From the IMG/VR virus record IMGVR_UViG_3300008448_000089, positions 1-58,486 of that record: 58,486 nt of DNA; one strand, 5' to 3'. The DNA comes from a virus. Position 1 is the first letter of the stretch. Every line of letters begins with the position of its first letter. Made by a program: the position numbers and the translations under genes. Of this stretch, positions 5,246 through 12,211 are shown piece after piece. Under the pieces are notes generated by a model, which had not been told where the DNA came from, ran no database searches, and saw nothing but the letters and a program-made list of their open reading frames with translations.

Positions 5246-5276
5246 CAAATTTAGTCATTATTTATTTAAAAACAAA
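5246..5276 (-). promoter_or_regulatory. Bacteroidota-type promoter of the leader/tRNA operon
   Basis: On the minus strand TTTG (5276-5273) is followed by 19 bases and TAAATTTG (5253-5246), a full match to the Bacteroidota primary-sigma consensus TTTG-N19/21-TAnnTTTG. Predicted transcription start is near 5240, giving a leader of about 65 nt before the ATG at 5175. The rest of 5176-5333 is AT-rich and holds no other gene that I can see. Confidence 0.7.
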
Positions 5277-5333
5277 TTTCTATATTAATAAATTCATAAG
5301 TAATTGAAAATCAATTTAAAAAATTATATATAA

Positions 5334-5783
5334 TTAGAAAAATTGATTATTACTTTTTGCCAAAAATATATTAGAGTATTTTTTTTGGCCTGTAATTTCT
5401 TCTCCGCAGTAATCAGGAATATCATTTAAAAATTCATCAAACTCTATTTCAACAATACTTAGACCAGAAGGATAAATGTCAATATCCACTTTATGATTAT
5501 TAAAGACAGTAACAAAACGATTTTTTTCGAGTTTGAATTCTGAAAGATCATATAATTTAAACCCTTCTTCTTTTGGTATTAAGTATTCGAATTCATATTT
5601 AGAATAATTATTAATTTTCTGTTTATAACAAATGTGGCAATAAAAATTATTAGTAATTCTAATTCTTAATTGTTTCTTCTTATCAAGAATTAAATATCCC
5701 TGCTTGATCAATTTTGGTTCATTAAAATATGAGCCTAGATCCGGCATATATTTTAAAAGAAATTTTCTTTCTTTTTCAATCAT
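5334..5783 (-). CDS. CYTH-domain protein (putative triphosphatase)
   Basis: 149 residues beginning MIEKERKFLL, the ExExK signature of the CYTH/triphosphate tunnel metalloenzyme fold. Later strands include LRIRI, YKQKINNYSKYEFEYLIP, NHKVDIDIYP and LSIVEIEFDEF, matching the alternating charged beta strands that line the tunnel. CYTH enzymes hydrolyse inorganic or nucleoside triphosphates, and relatives act as RNA triphosphatases or adenylate cyclases. Its ATG overlaps the stop of the 82-residue gene upstream. Substrate unknown; a link to tRNA or RNA end processing is only suggested by context. Confidence 0.85.
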   Translation of the reverse strand: MIEKERKFLLKYMPDLGSYFNEPKLIKQGYLILDKKKQLRIRITNNFYCHICYKQKINNYSKYEFEYLIPKEEGFKLYDLSEFKLEKNRFVTVFNNHKVDIDIYPSGLSIVEIEFDEFLNDIPDYCGEEITGQKKYSNIFLAKSNNQFF

Positions 5784-6028
5784 GTTAAATAATCAAACTT
5801 TTCTCCTAAGGAATTAAATTTTTCGTGTATCTCTAAATTTTTATCAATATTTGAAATCAGGAATTTGAGAGTAAAATTTTTCCCTGTTTCTTTACTTTCA
5901 AAATATAATTCTTCATGTAGAAGTGGTATCTGTCCTTGGTATTTTCTAAGAACAATTATATCACCTTTTTTTAAATTATCATTGTGTTTTTTTACAATGA
6001 ATGATTTGATTAATTTAATGTTGTCCAT
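5780..6028 (-). CDS. Small hypothetical protein
   Basis: 82 residues, Lys-rich and soluble. A KKGDIIVLRKYQGQIP stretch suggests a small beta-barrel. It overlaps the CYTH gene by ATGA, so the two are translationally coupled. No family recognised. Confidence 0.78.
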   Translation of the reverse strand: MDNIKLIKSFIVKKHNDNLKKGDIIVLRKYQGQIPLLHEELYFESKETGKNFTLKFLISNIDKNLEIHEKFNSLGEKFDYLT

Positions 6029-6087
6029 TTTAATTAATTTTATTTATTGATTGTTTATGACAAATCTATAAAAAAAAATAATAACTA

Positions 6088-6345
6088 TCAATCAAAAAAT
6101 CTTTTATAAAGTATATATGGTAAGACTAAAGGCCAAAAAATACATGCAAACATGCTCAATAATAAATAAACTAATTGTAAATTATCAGTGTTGAAATTAC
6201 CTAAAACTTCGTGAAGTTCATCGATTGAATTTTTGGTTCCATCATCTAATTTATTATAAACACTCTCTTCGAAAACTAGAAATGCTAAAATTCCCCACCA
6301 TATTATCATTAAAATCAGACCAATTAAATATATATAATATAGCAT
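6088..6345 (-). CDS. Small two-TM membrane protein
   Basis: 85 residues with an N-terminal membrane segment (YIYLIGLILMIIWWGILAFLVF), an acidic soluble middle, a second segment (LQLVYLLLSMFACIFWPLVLPYILY) and a short basic tail. Such small inner-membrane proteins are frequent in large phages; a holin role is possible but unsupported. Three bases separate it from the secreted protein gene upstream. Confidence 0.78.
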   Translation of the reverse strand: MLYYIYLIGLILMIIWWGILAFLVFEESVYNKLDDGTKNSIDELHEVLGNFNTDNLQLVYLLLSMFACIFWPLVLPYILYKRFFD

Positions 6346-6348
6346 AAT

Positions 6349-6738
6349 TTATAGATTAAAAACAAAAGTAGGAGTGCCATTTATTTCTACAAGTGAAATA
6401 TAAATTATACCTCCATTACCTGTATAATATTTCCATTTAGTATCATCAATAACAACATATTGTTTATTGAATATTTCTACCATATAATTTAGGGTGCCAC
6501 TATTTAGTGGAGTTGCAGAGCATAAATTACATACACCCTTTGAATCGAAGAAATACATTGAAATGATTCTTTCGTCTTTAAAATAAATGTATTTTGCTCC
6601 TTGTTCAGTTTTTCCAGTGTAGAAATATTCTTTTGAAAAATCTTTTCTTATTTCGTACTCCGTGTAACCTAATCTAGATTGACTAAAACCACATAAAGAA
6701 AATAAGATAAATAATAGAGATAATATTGTTTTTTTCAT
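6349..6738 (-). CDS. Secreted hypothetical protein
   Basis: 129 residues with a clear signal peptide (MKKTILSLLFILFSLCGFSQS, cleavage near SQS) and a beta-rich exported part of about 108 residues containing CNLC. Exported host-like proteins ending their signal in FSQ are typical of Flavobacteriia, suggesting acquisition from the host. No catalytic motif seen. Confidence 0.8.
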   Translation of the reverse strand: MKKTILSLLFILFSLCGFSQSRLGYTEYEIRKDFSKEYFYTGKTEQGAKYIYFKDERIISMYFFDSKGVCNLCSATPLNSGTLNYMVEIFNKQYVVIDDTKWKYYTGNGGIIYISLVEINGTPTFVFNL

Positions 6739-6781
6739 TCTATTAAATTAGAAAAATAAAATGAAAAAGAAAAGTATAATT

Positions 6782-7096
6782 TTATTTATCGTCTATCAAT
6801 TCGGCATTGAAAATGAAATTTTCTACATATAATTCCATAGTATCGCATCCTCTGGAATAAACAATGTTACCATCATCTTTTATGTCAATGACTTTTACAT
6901 AATATTCTACAGAAACTTCTGGCTCAGGATGATTATTATCAAACGGAATAACGTTTTGTCTAATGATCCACGTTTGTCCAATATGAACCGGAAAGGGTTT
7001 TCTAGAAGAATTAAATGAATAGATTAAAATTACAAGTAAAATGAAACCTATTATTATAAAATATTTTTTTCTTTTTGAATCTTTGATGTTGATCAT
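6782..7096 (-). CDS. Membrane-anchored protein, paralog of 43735-44040
   Basis: 104 residues: basic N-terminus, one membrane helix (KYFIIIGFILLVILIYSF), then a soluble domain. The C-terminal part YYVKVIDIKDDGNIVY...GCDTMELYVENFIFNAELI aligns with YYKVIDIKDDYVLY...GDTMNMKIRSFLIGTEKL of the gene at 43735. The C-terminal domain probably faces the periplasm. Function unknown. Confidence 0.8.
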   Translation of the reverse strand: MINIKDSKRKKYFIIIGFILLVILIYSFNSSRKPFPVHIGQTWIIRQNVIPFDNNHPEPEVSVEYYVKVIDIKDDGNIVYSRGCDTMELYVENFIFNAELIDDK

Positions 7097-7347
7097 GATT
7101 TCAAAGAATTAATAAATTCAAGAACAAATTTTTCTTTTTCATACGAAGTTGTGAGATCCCTACTTAAATTTATCAAAAGAGATTGAATTTTATCTGCGTC
7201 ACTTTTTACGTCAAGTTTTTCAATATCCTCTATTGTGTTTTTTCTCTTTTCATTTCGAGAAACCTCTTCTTCTTGAACAAGTTTTGCTAAGCACTCATTC
7301 ATGTGTTCATAGGATGAAGCACCTATCAATCTATAAAAATATTTCAT
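7093..7347 (-). CDS. Small helical hypothetical protein
   Basis: 84 residues, strongly charged and helical after residue 15 (NECLAKLVQEEEVSRNEKRKNTIEDIEKLDV), with no membrane segment. It overlaps the next gene by ATGA. Not recognised. Confidence 0.75.
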   Translation of the reverse strand: MKYFYRLIGASSYEHMNECLAKLVQEEEVSRNEKRKNTIEDIEKLDVKSDADKIQSLLINLSRDLTTSYEKEKFVLEFINSLKS

Positions 7348-7354
7348 ATGTAAA

Positions 7355-7699
7355 TTATTTAAGTGTATATACAGTTTGAATTTCTTTTTTCATTAGTCCT
7401 TTTTCAACCCAATATTCTGCCCAATAAGATTCCGGACTTTCGAAAGGAGTTCTGTTTTTGTAGTTCACATACCACTCAAAAGCAATTAATGATAGATCGT
7501 GAAAACTCTCTATTTCATCAACTGTTTCATATCTTGTTTCACAAATTATTTTCCCTTTGCTGATATATAATGTGGCAATACCAGATTTAGAGAAACCGCT
7601 AACTTCATAACAAATCTTACCTGAACTATCTTTTGTTATAGAAACAGGAATGTTGTGTTTGACACAATCTTCAATGATTTGATCGATTATTTTTTTCAT
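7355..7699 (-). CDS. Conserved phage hypothetical protein
   Basis: 114 residues with alternating beta strands (VSITKDSSGKICYEVSGF, IATLYISKGKIICETRYETV) and an aromatic helix (LIAFEWYVNYKNRTPF) followed by SYWAEYWVEKGLMKKE. Small proteins with this ending are common in Bacteroidota phages. No function known. Confidence 0.82.
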   Translation of the reverse strand: MKKIIDQIIEDCVKHNIPVSITKDSSGKICYEVSGFSKSGIATLYISKGKIICETRYETVDEIESFHDLSLIAFEWYVNYKNRTPFESPESYWAEYWVEKGLMKKEIQTVYTLK

Positions 7700-7764
7700 G
7701 ATTGCTAAATTTCAGCAATTATAACGAAAAAAAATAATAAAAGTTACAATTTTAAATTTAAAAA

Positions 7765-8043
7765 TTAATTAACGGGGGTTTCTATCAAATCTTTTACAAA
7801 GTGATTCCACTTATCCTCAGCGAATTGCTGAGCAGAATCTATGGACAAAAAAGTACCCAAATTTTTAGAATTTGTTGAATTATTGAAGGTTTCATTTCTG
7901 AATGCCCAACTTTGTAGGATCCATTGACCTGAATTTTTTCCAACAGGTTTTATTGTAAAAACTTCTTGACCCTCAAAAACTCCTTGTATCTCAGTAGGAA
8001 ATTCGGAGTGGTTTTTCCAAAGTATGTTTTTTATTTTATACAT
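7765..8043 (-). CDS. Small hypothetical protein
   Basis: 92 residues; the first half is beta-rich (GVFEGQEVFTIKPVGKNSGQWILQSWAF) and the second ends in an amphipathic helix (DSAQQFAEDKWNHFVKDLIE). It follows a 44-residue membrane protein gene on the same strand. Not recognised. Confidence 0.77.
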   Translation of the reverse strand: MYKIKNILWKNHSEFPTEIQGVFEGQEVFTIKPVGKNSGQWILQSWAFRNETFNNSTNSKNLGTFLSIDSAQQFAEDKWNHFVKDLIETPVN

Positions 8044-8047
8044 TTTT

Positions 8048-8182
8048 TTATATTATTTTAGACACTAAGTACACTATTAATTTATTCAATAAAGAAAAAA
8101 AAGTTGCCATTAAACTAAATGCTATAAAAAGCATTAGCGTAAAATTGAAACAATAATTAAATTTTTCTTTAATCTTATTCAT
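8048..8182 (-). CDS. 44-residue membrane protein
   Basis: ATG at 8182 overlaps the stop of the 242-residue gene by ATGA. The frame encodes a single hydrophobic helix (FTLMLFIAFSLMATFFSLLNKLIVYLV) and ends 4 bases before the next gene. The tight overlap on both sides supports it as a real small gene. Confidence 0.6.
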   Translation of the reverse strand: MNKIKEKFNYCFNFTLMLFIAFSLMATFFSLLNKLIVYLVSKII

Positions 8183-8907
8183 TTTCTAAACCACCAAATT
8201 TTACCATCATTAAGTGCATCACCCCAATTAATCATATCATTATCGTAATACTCTTTAGTGTTTTCTTGGAACAATTCATAATCAGCTTCATATTCTTCTT
8301 GATCTAACTCATCCTCAAATTCTTCAAAACTTTTCTCTTCATGATTCGAGTTGAAAAAATCATATCTCTTCCACCATAATTCTTTGCTAATAGATGAATA
8401 ATCCGGTTCAATTTTGATTTCACCAACTTCATAGCCTCTATGTACAAAAGCAGGTAAGCCACAAAAAAATATTTTTCTCCCATCATCTTTTTCCGGTTCA
8501 AGTAGATTGTATGGATGAGATATTATTTCACCAACTAATGTTTGAACACGAGCCATTGCGTACATAAGATCTGATGTGTGAAATTTATATACATCCCTTC
8601 CATTTGCTTTTAAATTACAAACACCAGAATCCCTTATATCAGCTTCATCCCACTTATATTTAATTCTATTCGTTTGTTTGTAATTTATTTCCCAGCAAAT
8701 CCTATGAACACCCCTATCAATATATGGTATAAGATTAGGATTTTCATCCATTTCATTGAGAAATTTTATTGAACTGGTATCTTCTTCATAATGCAACCAC
8801 CAATTTGCAGGACATCCATTGTTAATACCTAAACTGTGTTCCTTACCTTCTATACTATAGACAGTATATGGTTTATCGTTGATTAAAATATCAAATACCT
8901 TTCTCAT
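8179..8907 (-). CDS. Hypothetical protein with acidic C-terminus
   Basis: 242 residues, soluble. It is Trp-rich (ANWWLHYE, ELWWKRYDFF, KIWWF), with a strongly acidic region near 190-225 (EEKSFEEFEDELDQEEYEADYE). No signal peptide or known motif. It begins 2 bases after the 67-residue gene and overlaps the downstream membrane protein gene. Function unknown. Confidence 0.85.
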   Translation of the reverse strand: MRKVFDILINDKPYTVYSIEGKEHSLGINNGCPANWWLHYEEDTSSIKFLNEMDENPNLIPYIDRGVHRICWEINYKQTNRIKYKWDEADIRDSGVCNLKANGRDVYKFHTSDLMYAMARVQTLVGEIISHPYNLLEPEKDDGRKIFFCGLPAFVHRGYEVGEIKIEPDYSSISKELWWKRYDFFNSNHEEKSFEEFEDELDQEEYEADYELFQENTKEYYDNDMINWGDALNDGKIWWFRK

Positions 8908-8909
8908 TT

Positions 8910-9113
8910 TTAAATAATCGATAATACAGTATTCTCAACAGGAAAAAAAACTTGTTTAATTTTTAATTTATGATGTTCATCAATATCGAAAACATATCTA
9001 TTTTCAACAATTGAAAACATTTTAACTTTAAAAGTAACTCTATCGATTATTGTAGTCAAATTGTCTCGATAATGAAGTTCTTTTTTTTCTCTATCAAATG
9101 TTATAAATTCCAT
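8910..9113 (-). CDS. Small beta-rich hypothetical protein
   Basis: 67 residues made of alternating strands (FDREKKELHYRD, TFKVKMFSIVENRYVFDIDEHHKLKIKQVFF). First gene of this minus-strand run, divergent from the kinase-like gene at 9189, with an AT-rich 75-base gap between them. Not recognised. Confidence 0.72.
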   Translation of the reverse strand: MEFITFDREKKELHYRDNLTTIIDRVTFKVKMFSIVENRYVFDIDEHHKLKIKQVFFPVENTVLSII

Positions 9114-9188
9114 AAATTAAATATTTATTACTATTCTCTATAAATTTAATAAATTAAAATTATATTTACAAACATATTAAGAATAAAA

Positions 9189-9809
9189 ATGAAAGAAGAG
9201 GAACTGCTTTTTGAATTAAATAAATTAGAGAATTTCACAAAAAAAATAAATTTTTTGAATGATCATTTGAAAAGATTGTCTTATGGATCAGCTAGGATTG
9301 TATATATTCTAGATAATTCAAGAGTTTTAAAACTAGCAAAAAATAAAAAAGGTTTGGTCCAAAATAGAAAAGAATATGATTTATACGATAATGGTAACGA
9401 AATTCTAGCTAAAATACTAAGGAGTGATGAAAAATATTTTTGGATTATAGTGGAAAAAGCTGATGTAATAAATGAATCTGAATTTGAAAAAATAACTGGA
9501 TTGAATTACGAATGTTATTGTGATTATTTGACTTACATTAGGAGAAAAATTGATCCAAGAAAATATATGAACTTAGGTAATAAATTAGATGAAATAATTA
9601 TTACTCAGATGATAAATCATACTTTTGTGAGTAAGCTCGTTGATTTTATTAAAGTCAGTGATATTGATATAAAAGACTTATACAAAGTAAGTTCATATGG
9701 TTTAACATATAGAGAAAATGAAGAAAAAATAGTATTAATAGATTATGGAATTACTAATGAAATATATTTTAAATACTATAAAAACTATGAAAAAAGATTA
9801 TTAAGATGA
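9189..9809 (+). CDS. Protein kinase-fold (N-lobe) phage protein
   Basis: 206 residues. The segment YGSARIVYILDNSRVLKLAKNKKG matches the glycine-rich loop and VLK lysine strand of a kinase N-lobe, then NRKEYDLYDN resembles the alphaC region. Near the C-terminus KIVLIDYGITNEIY resembles the DxG metal-binding strand (here DYG). Many large phages carry short proteins of this kind, whose substrate is unknown. No clear HRD catalytic loop is visible, so it may be a pseudokinase or small-molecule kinase. Single plus-strand gene among minus-strand ones; its 3' end overlaps the convergent DUF4326 gene. Confidence 0.75.
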   Translation: MKEEELLFELNKLENFTKKINFLNDHLKRLSYGSARIVYILDNSRVLKLAKNKKGLVQNRKEYDLYDNGNEILAKILRSDEKYFWIIVEKADVINESEFEKITGLNYECYCDYLTYIRRKIDPRKYMNLGNKLDEIIITQMINHTFVSKLVDFIKVSDIDIKDLYKVSSYGLTYRENEEKIVLIDYGITNEIYFKYYKNYEKRLLR

Positions 9810-10135
9810 TTTAATTTTTCATCTAAAATTCTTTTTATTATATCTCCGTGACAACTTTTTGGTTTGCAAAAACAAACTAGATTTATATCTTGTTTAAGTG
9901 CTAAATAAAAAATTCTATTTAATTCTTTGCAAATTTCTTGATCTTTATTTTCTATTTTAGAAATTATATATTTTTCATAAGAAAATATGGATTCTTCTCT
10001 TGAAGAACAATGGAATTCTGCTTTTGTTTTATCTATTTCCAAATGAGTAAACGGATTTCCTAAAACAGACCCTCTACCGATATATATATCGTTTTTTTCT
10101 GGTTTTGATTTGCGTTTGTTTTTTACTCTAATCAT
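9785..10135 (-). CDS. DUF4326 protein
   Basis: 116 residues with the DUF4326 hallmarks: N-terminal IYIGRGSVLGNPFTH, a central helical YEKYI segment and the C-terminal CFCKPKSCHGDIIKRIL. The conserved Cys and His in CFCKPxxCHGD suggest metal binding or catalysis. The family is widespread in phages and linked to nucleotide or nucleoside metabolism by fold, but the reaction is not established. Its 3' end overlaps the convergent kinase-like gene by 25 bases. Confidence 0.92.
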   Translation of the reverse strand: MIRVKNKRKSKPEKNDIYIGRGSVLGNPFTHLEIDKTKAEFHCSSREESIFSYEKYIISKIENKDQEICKELNRIFYLALKQDINLVCFCKPKSCHGDIIKRILDEKLNHLNNLFS

Positions 10136-10271
10136 TTTTTAAAGCAAACATTATCATATTAGCTTTATATAAACTGTCATAATCCGCAACATTGATCCAT
10201 TTAAAAAATAGAAATCTTCTTTGCACGAAATACTTATTTTTTGATTTTTTGATTCTGTATTTTGTAAACAT
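10128..10271 (-). CDS. 47-residue hypothetical protein
   Basis: ATG at 10271; basic and aromatic (MFTKYRIKKSKNKYFVQRRF, then FKWINVADYDSLYKANMIMF). Its last codons overlap the start of the DUF4326 gene by 8 bases and its start is 6 bases from the upstream gene. Small beta-strand proteins with a KYxVQRRxxFF pattern recur in Bacteroidota phages. Likely real despite its size. Confidence 0.6.
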   Translation of the reverse strand: MFTKYRIKKSKNKYFVQRRFLFFKWINVADYDSLYKANMIMFALKND

Positions 10272-10276
10272 ATCTT

Positions 10277-10702
10277 TTAGTAATGTAGGTCAAGATATAG
10301 GTTTTTATCTCCTTCATAAACTACAGGACACCATATTGGATGATATTGTTCTTTTGAATTTTCCATTTCTTCCTCACTTATTTTATTTAAAAAAGGTTCA
10401 TCTCCTTTTATTTTAGGATATTGTTCTTTGTTCAAATAATGACCATCTTCTATTTTATTATTATGGTTTAAACAATAGTGATAATGCTCACCTTCTTTTT
10501 TAACAACACCCCATCCATTTTTTTCAAAATAAACATCTTCTATCCTTTGGGATAAGACCAAAGAATCATGAGTCAATTCACCGGAGGCAATTTTTGTTTG
10601 AATGTACTCTAGTAATTGACCAACAGTATAATAGCCATTAAAAGCGTATCTTTTTAAATCTTCCTGATTTATTTCTTCCGGTTTATTTTTTAAGATATCC
10701 AT
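10277..10702 (-). CDS. Conserved phage hypothetical protein
   Basis: 141 residues. The N-terminus has a helix (YTVGQLLEYIQTKIASGELTHDS), a pattern common in phage proteins, and the middle is beta-rich (VYFEKNGWGVVKKEGEHYHYCLNHNNKIEDGHYL). Its last residues are NLYLDLHY. No catalytic motif or membrane segment. One base separates it from the lipoprotein gene upstream. Confidence 0.8.
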   Translation of the reverse strand: MDILKNKPEEINQEDLKRYAFNGYYTVGQLLEYIQTKIASGELTHDSLVLSQRIEDVYFEKNGWGVVKKEGEHYHYCLNHNNKIEDGHYLNKEQYPKIKGDEPFLNKISEEEMENSKEQYHPIWCPVVYEGDKNLYLDLHY

Positions 10703-10703
10703 A

Positions 10704-10991
10704 TTATTTTTTATTATTATATCTTGATGAACCGAATAAAATACCTGAACCTAAAACAAATCCAAAGTCATACCAGCCACCATTGTTATTTAATGCATAC
10801 ATTGCAATATCATCCCATATAAGACTCCCAATAAAGGACCAAGGAGAAATAAACCCATGCCATAAACCACCCCAAAAACCATATGGTTCATCTTTTATAC
10901 ATTCGTTTACGATTGTTACATCTGCACAAGACGATAATGCAAATATAATAATAAATAAAATAAATAATTTTATGTTCATTGCTTTTTTCAT
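10704..10991 (-). CDS. Lipoprotein, host-like
   Basis: 95 residues with signal peptide and lipobox (ALSSC, Cys near 22). The mature part is Gly/Trp-rich (YGFWGGLWHGFISPWSFIGSLIWDDIAMYALNNNGGWYDFGF). Bacteroidota chromosomes encode small proteins with the same GFWGGLWHGxISPxSFIGSL core, so this was probably acquired from a host. The end of the aminotransferase gene overlaps its start. Function unknown. Confidence 0.82.
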   Translation of the reverse strand: MKKAMNIKLFILFIIIFALSSCADVTIVNECIKDEPYGFWGGLWHGFISPWSFIGSLIWDDIAMYALNNNGGWYDFGFVLGSGILFGSSRYNNKK

Positions 10992-12097
10992 ATTTTATCT
11001 AAGAATTTTGTAAATTTTTCATAGGGTACAGATACACATATTCTAGAGTAAGAAGACCATATATCTTTATCGTGATAAACAAATTTATCTAAACCGACAG
11101 CACCAATTTTATTTTGAAATAGAAAATCTTCCGATTTGTTTATAACAGCAAATATTCCTAAAGGCTTTTCAATCTCTCCATAAATTTCTTTAACCAACAA
11201 GCCTCTATCATATAAATAATTAATATTCATTTCTATGTGTTTTGTTGTTTCATTTCTGAAATCATCCAAAACTTGTCTTCCTCCTTTAGTTTCTAATATT
11301 CTTTCAATAATCAATTGGGGTGGAGATGAAACAGCATTAAATTCATAAAGCAATCTAATGTTTAATTCAGCATTAAAATCTTTATTGTTACAAAAAATGA
11401 AACCCATTCTAAGTCCGGATAATCCTATCCATTTTGAAAAAGATTCAGTTATAATTACATTATCTAAACTTGACAATATATTAAACATTCTATCATCAGA
11501 AAAAAGTTTTCTATACGGACTATCAAATATAATTATCGCACCTGTTGAGTTTATTTTATAGATACTCTCATAAAGAAAATCATCTTCTAATTTTATTCCT
11601 GTAGGATTATTTGGATCGCAAATAAAAATACAGGACGATTCATTTAATTTTGAAATATCTAAATCATTTAAAGAGTCATAGAATGAAAATTTTTTATTTC
11701 TTATAGTGGCCATTTTTGAGTAAGAACCCCAATAGAATTTTGGAAAATAAATATTTTCTACATTTAAAATTTGAATTGCTAAGTCTATTGCTGGCATTCC
11801 ACCGGGAGTAATAGCAATTTTATTTAAAATATCTTCTTCCCTGTATCTGGTAGGAAAATATTCTTTTGCTATGGCCTGTCTAAAAGATTCAATTCCTAAA
11901 TTAGGTGCATACACTTGAAATTCTTTTGAATTATAATTTATTGTAGGATATATACATGATAAATTAATTTCTGTTACTGCATTAACACCACGATTAAGCT
12001 CCAAATATTCTTTCCCTGAATCCTTAGATGCTTTTTTAACTTTTTGACCAATACCCACTATTGAAGAAAATGTAGCATTTGAGATGTTAATTTTCAT
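10988..12097 (-). CDS. PLP-dependent aminotransferase, class I/II
   Basis: 369 residues, close to the usual length of fold-type I aminotransferases. It shows GGMPAIDLAIQIL in the cofactor-binding region, DPNNPTGI (the NPTG motif), FDSPYRK (the Asp that contacts the PLP pyridine nitrogen) and SFSKWIGLSGLRMGF, with the Schiff-base lysine at residue 222. A C-terminal RICVSV provides the carboxylate-binding Arg. The enzyme should be active. The substrate is uncertain; histidinol-phosphate, aromatic or alanine transaminases are all possible. It is divergent from the secreted protein gene at 12212. Such a complete aminotransferase is unusual in a phage. Confidence 0.92.
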   Translation of the reverse strand: MKINISNATFSSIVGIGQKVKKASKDSGKEYLELNRGVNAVTEINLSCIYPTINYNSKEFQVYAPNLGIESFRQAIAKEYFPTRYREEDILNKIAITPGGMPAIDLAIQILNVENIYFPKFYWGSYSKMATIRNKKFSFYDSLNDLDISKLNESSCIFICDPNNPTGIKLEDDFLYESIYKINSTGAIIIFDSPYRKLFSDDRMFNILSSLDNVIITESFSKWIGLSGLRMGFIFCNNKDFNAELNIRLLYEFNAVSSPPQLIIERILETKGGRQVLDDFRNETTKHIEMNINYLYDRGLLVKEIYGEIEKPLGIFAVINKSEDFLFQNKIGAVGLDKFVYHDKDIWSSYSRICVSVPYEKFTKFLDKI

Positions 12098-12211
12098 AAT
12101 TTTATGAAATCATATGTTAATGAAACAAAGATATAAAAATATTTTAAAATTTAAAAAATTAAATTTATAAAAAGTGTGCTATATTTATACAAAATTTAAA
12201 AATTTATAAAA

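Noticed and set aside
4942-5276. T-box riboswitch upstream of the tRNA operon
   Set aside because: No T-box specifier stem or UGGN antiterminator bulge; the downstream genes are tRNAs, and a translatable ORF with three-segment pairing explains the region better.
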